Below, piece by piece: positions 15,287 through 16,975 of a stretch of DNA of 16,975 nt. This stretch comes from an uncultured Clostridium sp. (GTDB taxonomy: Bacteria > Bacillota > Clostridia > Lachnospirales > Lachnospiraceae), in the NCBI GenBank assembly GCA_902464345.1, contig CABQJA010000034.1:1-16975 (forward strand), read 5' to 3'. The notes under the pieces were generated by a model. It ran no database searches. It saw nothing but the letters and a program-made list of their open reading frames with translations, and was not told the origin of the DNA. Each line of letters opens with the position of its first letter. Positions within the stretch are counted from its first letter, which is position 1. The position numbers were made by a program, and so were the translations under genes.

Positions 15287-16369
15287 TTATAATTCCGGAT
15301 AATCGCCCCGGTCTACCACGATCTCATATCCGATCTGTTTCATGCGGTTCCGGATACACTGCATACACTGTGCGGATTCCTCTCCGGTACATATCTTATT
15401 CTCATACAGACTGTATTTCTTACGGACACCGACCGGTGACAGATTCGGCATGATCACATTCGCCCCTGCCAGGATTCCCCGCTCTCTTCCGTCCGCTGCC
15501 AGCGTTCCCAGTGCCGTGGTTGCCGGAAGCAGTACCTTCGGAAATATCAGCCGCAGGATTCCGATCAGCACCAGCGTCTGCTCCACACTGCCGTTCAGAC
15601 TACCCGCAAACGGGGTCTGGTTATGCACGATATACGGTCCGATTCCGATCATATGGGGTTGTAATTCTTCCAGATATTTTAAATCCTCTGCCAGACATTC
15701 TACAGTCTGACCGGGACTTCCTACCATAAATCCGGCACCTACCTGATAGCCGATTGCTTTCAATTCGGATAAGCACCGTCTCCGGTTTTCAAAGGACATC
15801 TCCTTCGGATGGAGACTTGCATAATGTCCGGCATCCGCAGTCTCATGGCGTAACAGATACCGATCTGCACCTGCTTCAAAAAATCTCCGGTAGCTCTCCG
15901 CCGACTTCTCACCGATTGACAGTGTAACCGCACAATCCGGATACAGACGTTTCACCGAAGAAACAATCTCACAGATCCTGTCATCCGTATAATATCCGTC
16001 TTCTCCGCCCTGCAGTACAAATGTCCGATACCCAAGCTTATATCCTTCCCGACAACAGAGCAGAATCTCTTCTGCCGTCAGCCGATATCGGTCTGCATTT
16101 TTATTATCTCTTCGGATGCCACAGTAGTAACAGTTATTCTTACAGTAATTTGTAAACTCGATCAGTCCACGGATATAGATCCGATTCTGAAACTGCTGTC
16201 TCGCCGTCTGCACTGCCCGTTCAAACAAAAAGGTATCAAATGCTTTCTGTTCGGCATCACTCATACCCAGAAACCGGGTTTCCAGTAATGTCTGATACTC
16301 CTGCAACTCCAGCTTCCGGTTCTGCTCCAGCCGTTCTACCAGCCTCTCCGCATTTGTCTCCGCTATCAT
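15287..16369 (-). CDS. hydE: [FeFe] hydrogenase H-cluster radical SAM maturase HydE
   Basis: A 360-residue radical SAM protein that processes the HydG product on the way to the dithiomethylamine-bridged diiron cluster. The SAM cluster motif is C76-KNN-C80-YY-C83. FVLQGGEDGYYTD (117-129), GFMVGSPGQT (213-222) and IGIGPYIVHNQTP (241-253) are conserved barrel segments. The optional second cluster motif C327-x7-C335-x2-C338 is present, as in Thermotoga HydE. The ATG overlaps the ispF stop (ATGA), and the Shine-Dalgarno is weak because the preceding bases encode the ispF tail. Translation is therefore probably coupled to ispF. Confidence 0.95.
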   Translation of the reverse strand: MIAETNAERLVERLEQNRKLELQEYQTLLETRFLGMSDAEQKAFDTFLFERAVQTARQQFQNRIYIRGLIEFTNYCKNNCYYCGIRRDNKNADRYRLTAEEILLCCREGYKLGYRTFVLQGGEDGYYTDDRICEIVSSVKRLYPDCAVTLSIGEKSAESYRRFFEAGADRYLLRHETADAGHYASLHPKEMSFENRRRCLSELKAIGYQVGAGFMVGSPGQTVECLAEDLKYLEELQPHMIGIGPYIVHNQTPFAGSLNGSVEQTLVLIGILRLIFPKVLLPATTALGTLAADGRERGILAGANVIMPNLSPVGVRKKYSLYENKICTGEESAQCMQCIRNRMKQIGYEIVVDRGDYPEL

Positions 16370-16908
16370 GGTCGCGGACAGCCTGCACAGCCATTACAGC
16401 CTGCCGGTCCTCCTGTCACATCATAGCTGAAACTATCGATTGTTTCCAATGCACAGATTGCCTGTGCCGACATTCCTTCTCCACTGCCGGTAAATCCGAG
16501 GCCCTCTTCTGTCGTTGCTTTAATATTGACACAATCCTCCGGCACCTCAAGAACACCGGCGATATTCTTCCTCATGTCATCAATATAAGGTGCCAGCTTC
16601 GGTCTCTGCGCAATGACCGTTGCATCAATATTTCCCACAAACAGCAGCTTCTTTTCAAGCAATCCCTTGACCTCCTTTAAAAGCACCATGCTGTCTGCCC
16701 CCTTATACTTCGGATCGGTATCCGGGAAATGTCTTCCGATATCCCCAAGTCCCGCGGCTCCGAGCAATGCATCCATGATTGCATGAACCAGTACATCCGC
16801 ATCTGAATGACCGAGAAGTCCCTTCTCATACGGAATCTCAACACCTCCCAGTATCAGCTTCCGTCCTTCTACTAATTTATGAACATCATATCCTAATCCA
16901 ACTCGCAT
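16366..16908 (-). CDS. ispF: 2-C-methyl-D-erythritol 2,4-cyclodiphosphate synthase with Cys-rich C-terminal tail
   Basis: A 180-residue MEP-pathway enzyme that forms MEcPP from CDP-ME 2-phosphate with loss of CMP; it acts as a trimer with a divalent metal. The metal ligands D8, H10 and H42 are present in RVGLGYDVHKL and VHAIMDALLGA. HSDAD (34-38), DIGRHFPDTDP (56-66), and ATTEEGLGFTGSGEGMSAQA (131-150) are family signatures. The start at 16908 is preferred because GGAGG (16918-16914) lies five bases upstream; an in-frame ATG at 16944 lacks one. Typical IspF ends near residue 157. Here about 22 extra residues follow, ending GCNGCAGCPRP with Cys171, Cys174 and Cys177. The stop overlaps hydE by 4 bp. 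Confidence 0.93.
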   Translation of the reverse strand: MRVGLGYDVHKLVEGRKLILGGVEIPYEKGLLGHSDADVLVHAIMDALLGAAGLGDIGRHFPDTDPKYKGADSMVLLKEVKGLLEKKLLFVGNIDATVIAQRPKLAPYIDDMRKNIAGVLEVPEDCVNIKATTEEGLGFTGSGEGMSAQAICALETIDSFSYDVTGGPAGCNGCAGCPRP

Positions 16909-16913
16909 ATAAG

Positions 16914-16918
16914 CCTCC
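16914..16918 (-). promoter_or_regulatory. Shine-Dalgarno that fixes the ispF start
   Basis: GGAGG on the minus strand, five bases before the ATG at 16908. It makes the initiating Met that of MRVGLGYDVHKL, the usual start of IspF proteins. Confidence 0.8.
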
Positions 16919-16975
16919 AATTCCTGTCCGGTAATTTCTGTCATATCTGTTTCTCTTATATAAATTATTTTATAC

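Noticed and set aside
16909..16944. Upstream ATG adding 12 residues to IspF
   Set aside because: IspF proteins usually start at the MRVG-type Met, which here has a perfect GGAGG; the upstream ATG lacks a clear site.

Overview
The window looks like chromosome of an anaerobic, spore-lineage Firmicute, most likely a Lachnospiraceae-type clostridium. The basis is gene content and order: a sigH-family sporulation sigma factor, the clostridial cysS-mrnC-rlmB cluster, GlnRS and DUF2225/DUF6062 proteins, the three [FeFe]-hydrogenase maturases, moderate GC, strong purine-rich Shine-Dalgarno sites and a tRNA gene without an encoded CCA. I see no phage, insertion sequence, CRISPR array or rRNA. The species cannot be named from sequence alone.

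Layout, left to right. (1) 84-803, plus strand: a DUF6062 protein with its own promoter. It ends in a 17-bp perfect hairpin that overlaps its stop codon. (2) 867-3420, minus strand: glnS followed by a DUF2225 zinc-ribbon-like gene, read from a promoter at about 3460-3488. (3) 3600-3672, plus strand: tRNA-Thr(GGU) behind a strong sigma-A promoter, followed by a 63-nt three-tier hairpin that serves as terminator and also lies downstream of sigH. (4) 3823-7505, minus strand: sigH, with a 1008-residue membrane protein directly upstream that carries PAS, degenerate GGDEF, HD-GYP, PAS and intact GGDEF domains. (5) 7743-8718 plus stop, plus strand: a DRE-TIM/HMGL-type aldolase with a near-consensus promoter and a 10-bp inverted repeat touching the -35 box. 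(6) 8739-16908, minus strand: one long tightly packed run, in transcription order ispF, hydE, hydG, hydF, an Eis-like GNAT acetyltransferase, cysS, mrnC and rlmB. Several of these genes overlap by 4-16 bp.

How the genes work together. HydE, HydG and HydF assemble the H-cluster of [FeFe] hydrogenase, so the organism should make or use H2 although no hydrogenase structural gene lies here. IspF makes an isoprenoid precursor by the MEP pathway. CysS, MrnC, RlmB, GlnS and tRNA-Thr serve translation and 23S rRNA maturation. SigH starts the sporulation/stationary-phase programme, and the adjacent c-di-GMP enzyme could link a membrane signal to it (inference). In many clostridia rlmB sits close to sigH; here the c-di-GMP enzyme and the oppositely oriented aldolase separate them.

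No completely new system is evident. The points most worth checking are the cysteine-rich tail on IspF just ahead of hydE, the His-to-Gln change in the HydF cluster motif, the two-GGDEF/HD-GYP protein next to sigH, the orphan aldolase with its palindromic operator candidate, and the unusual T-loop of the tRNA.
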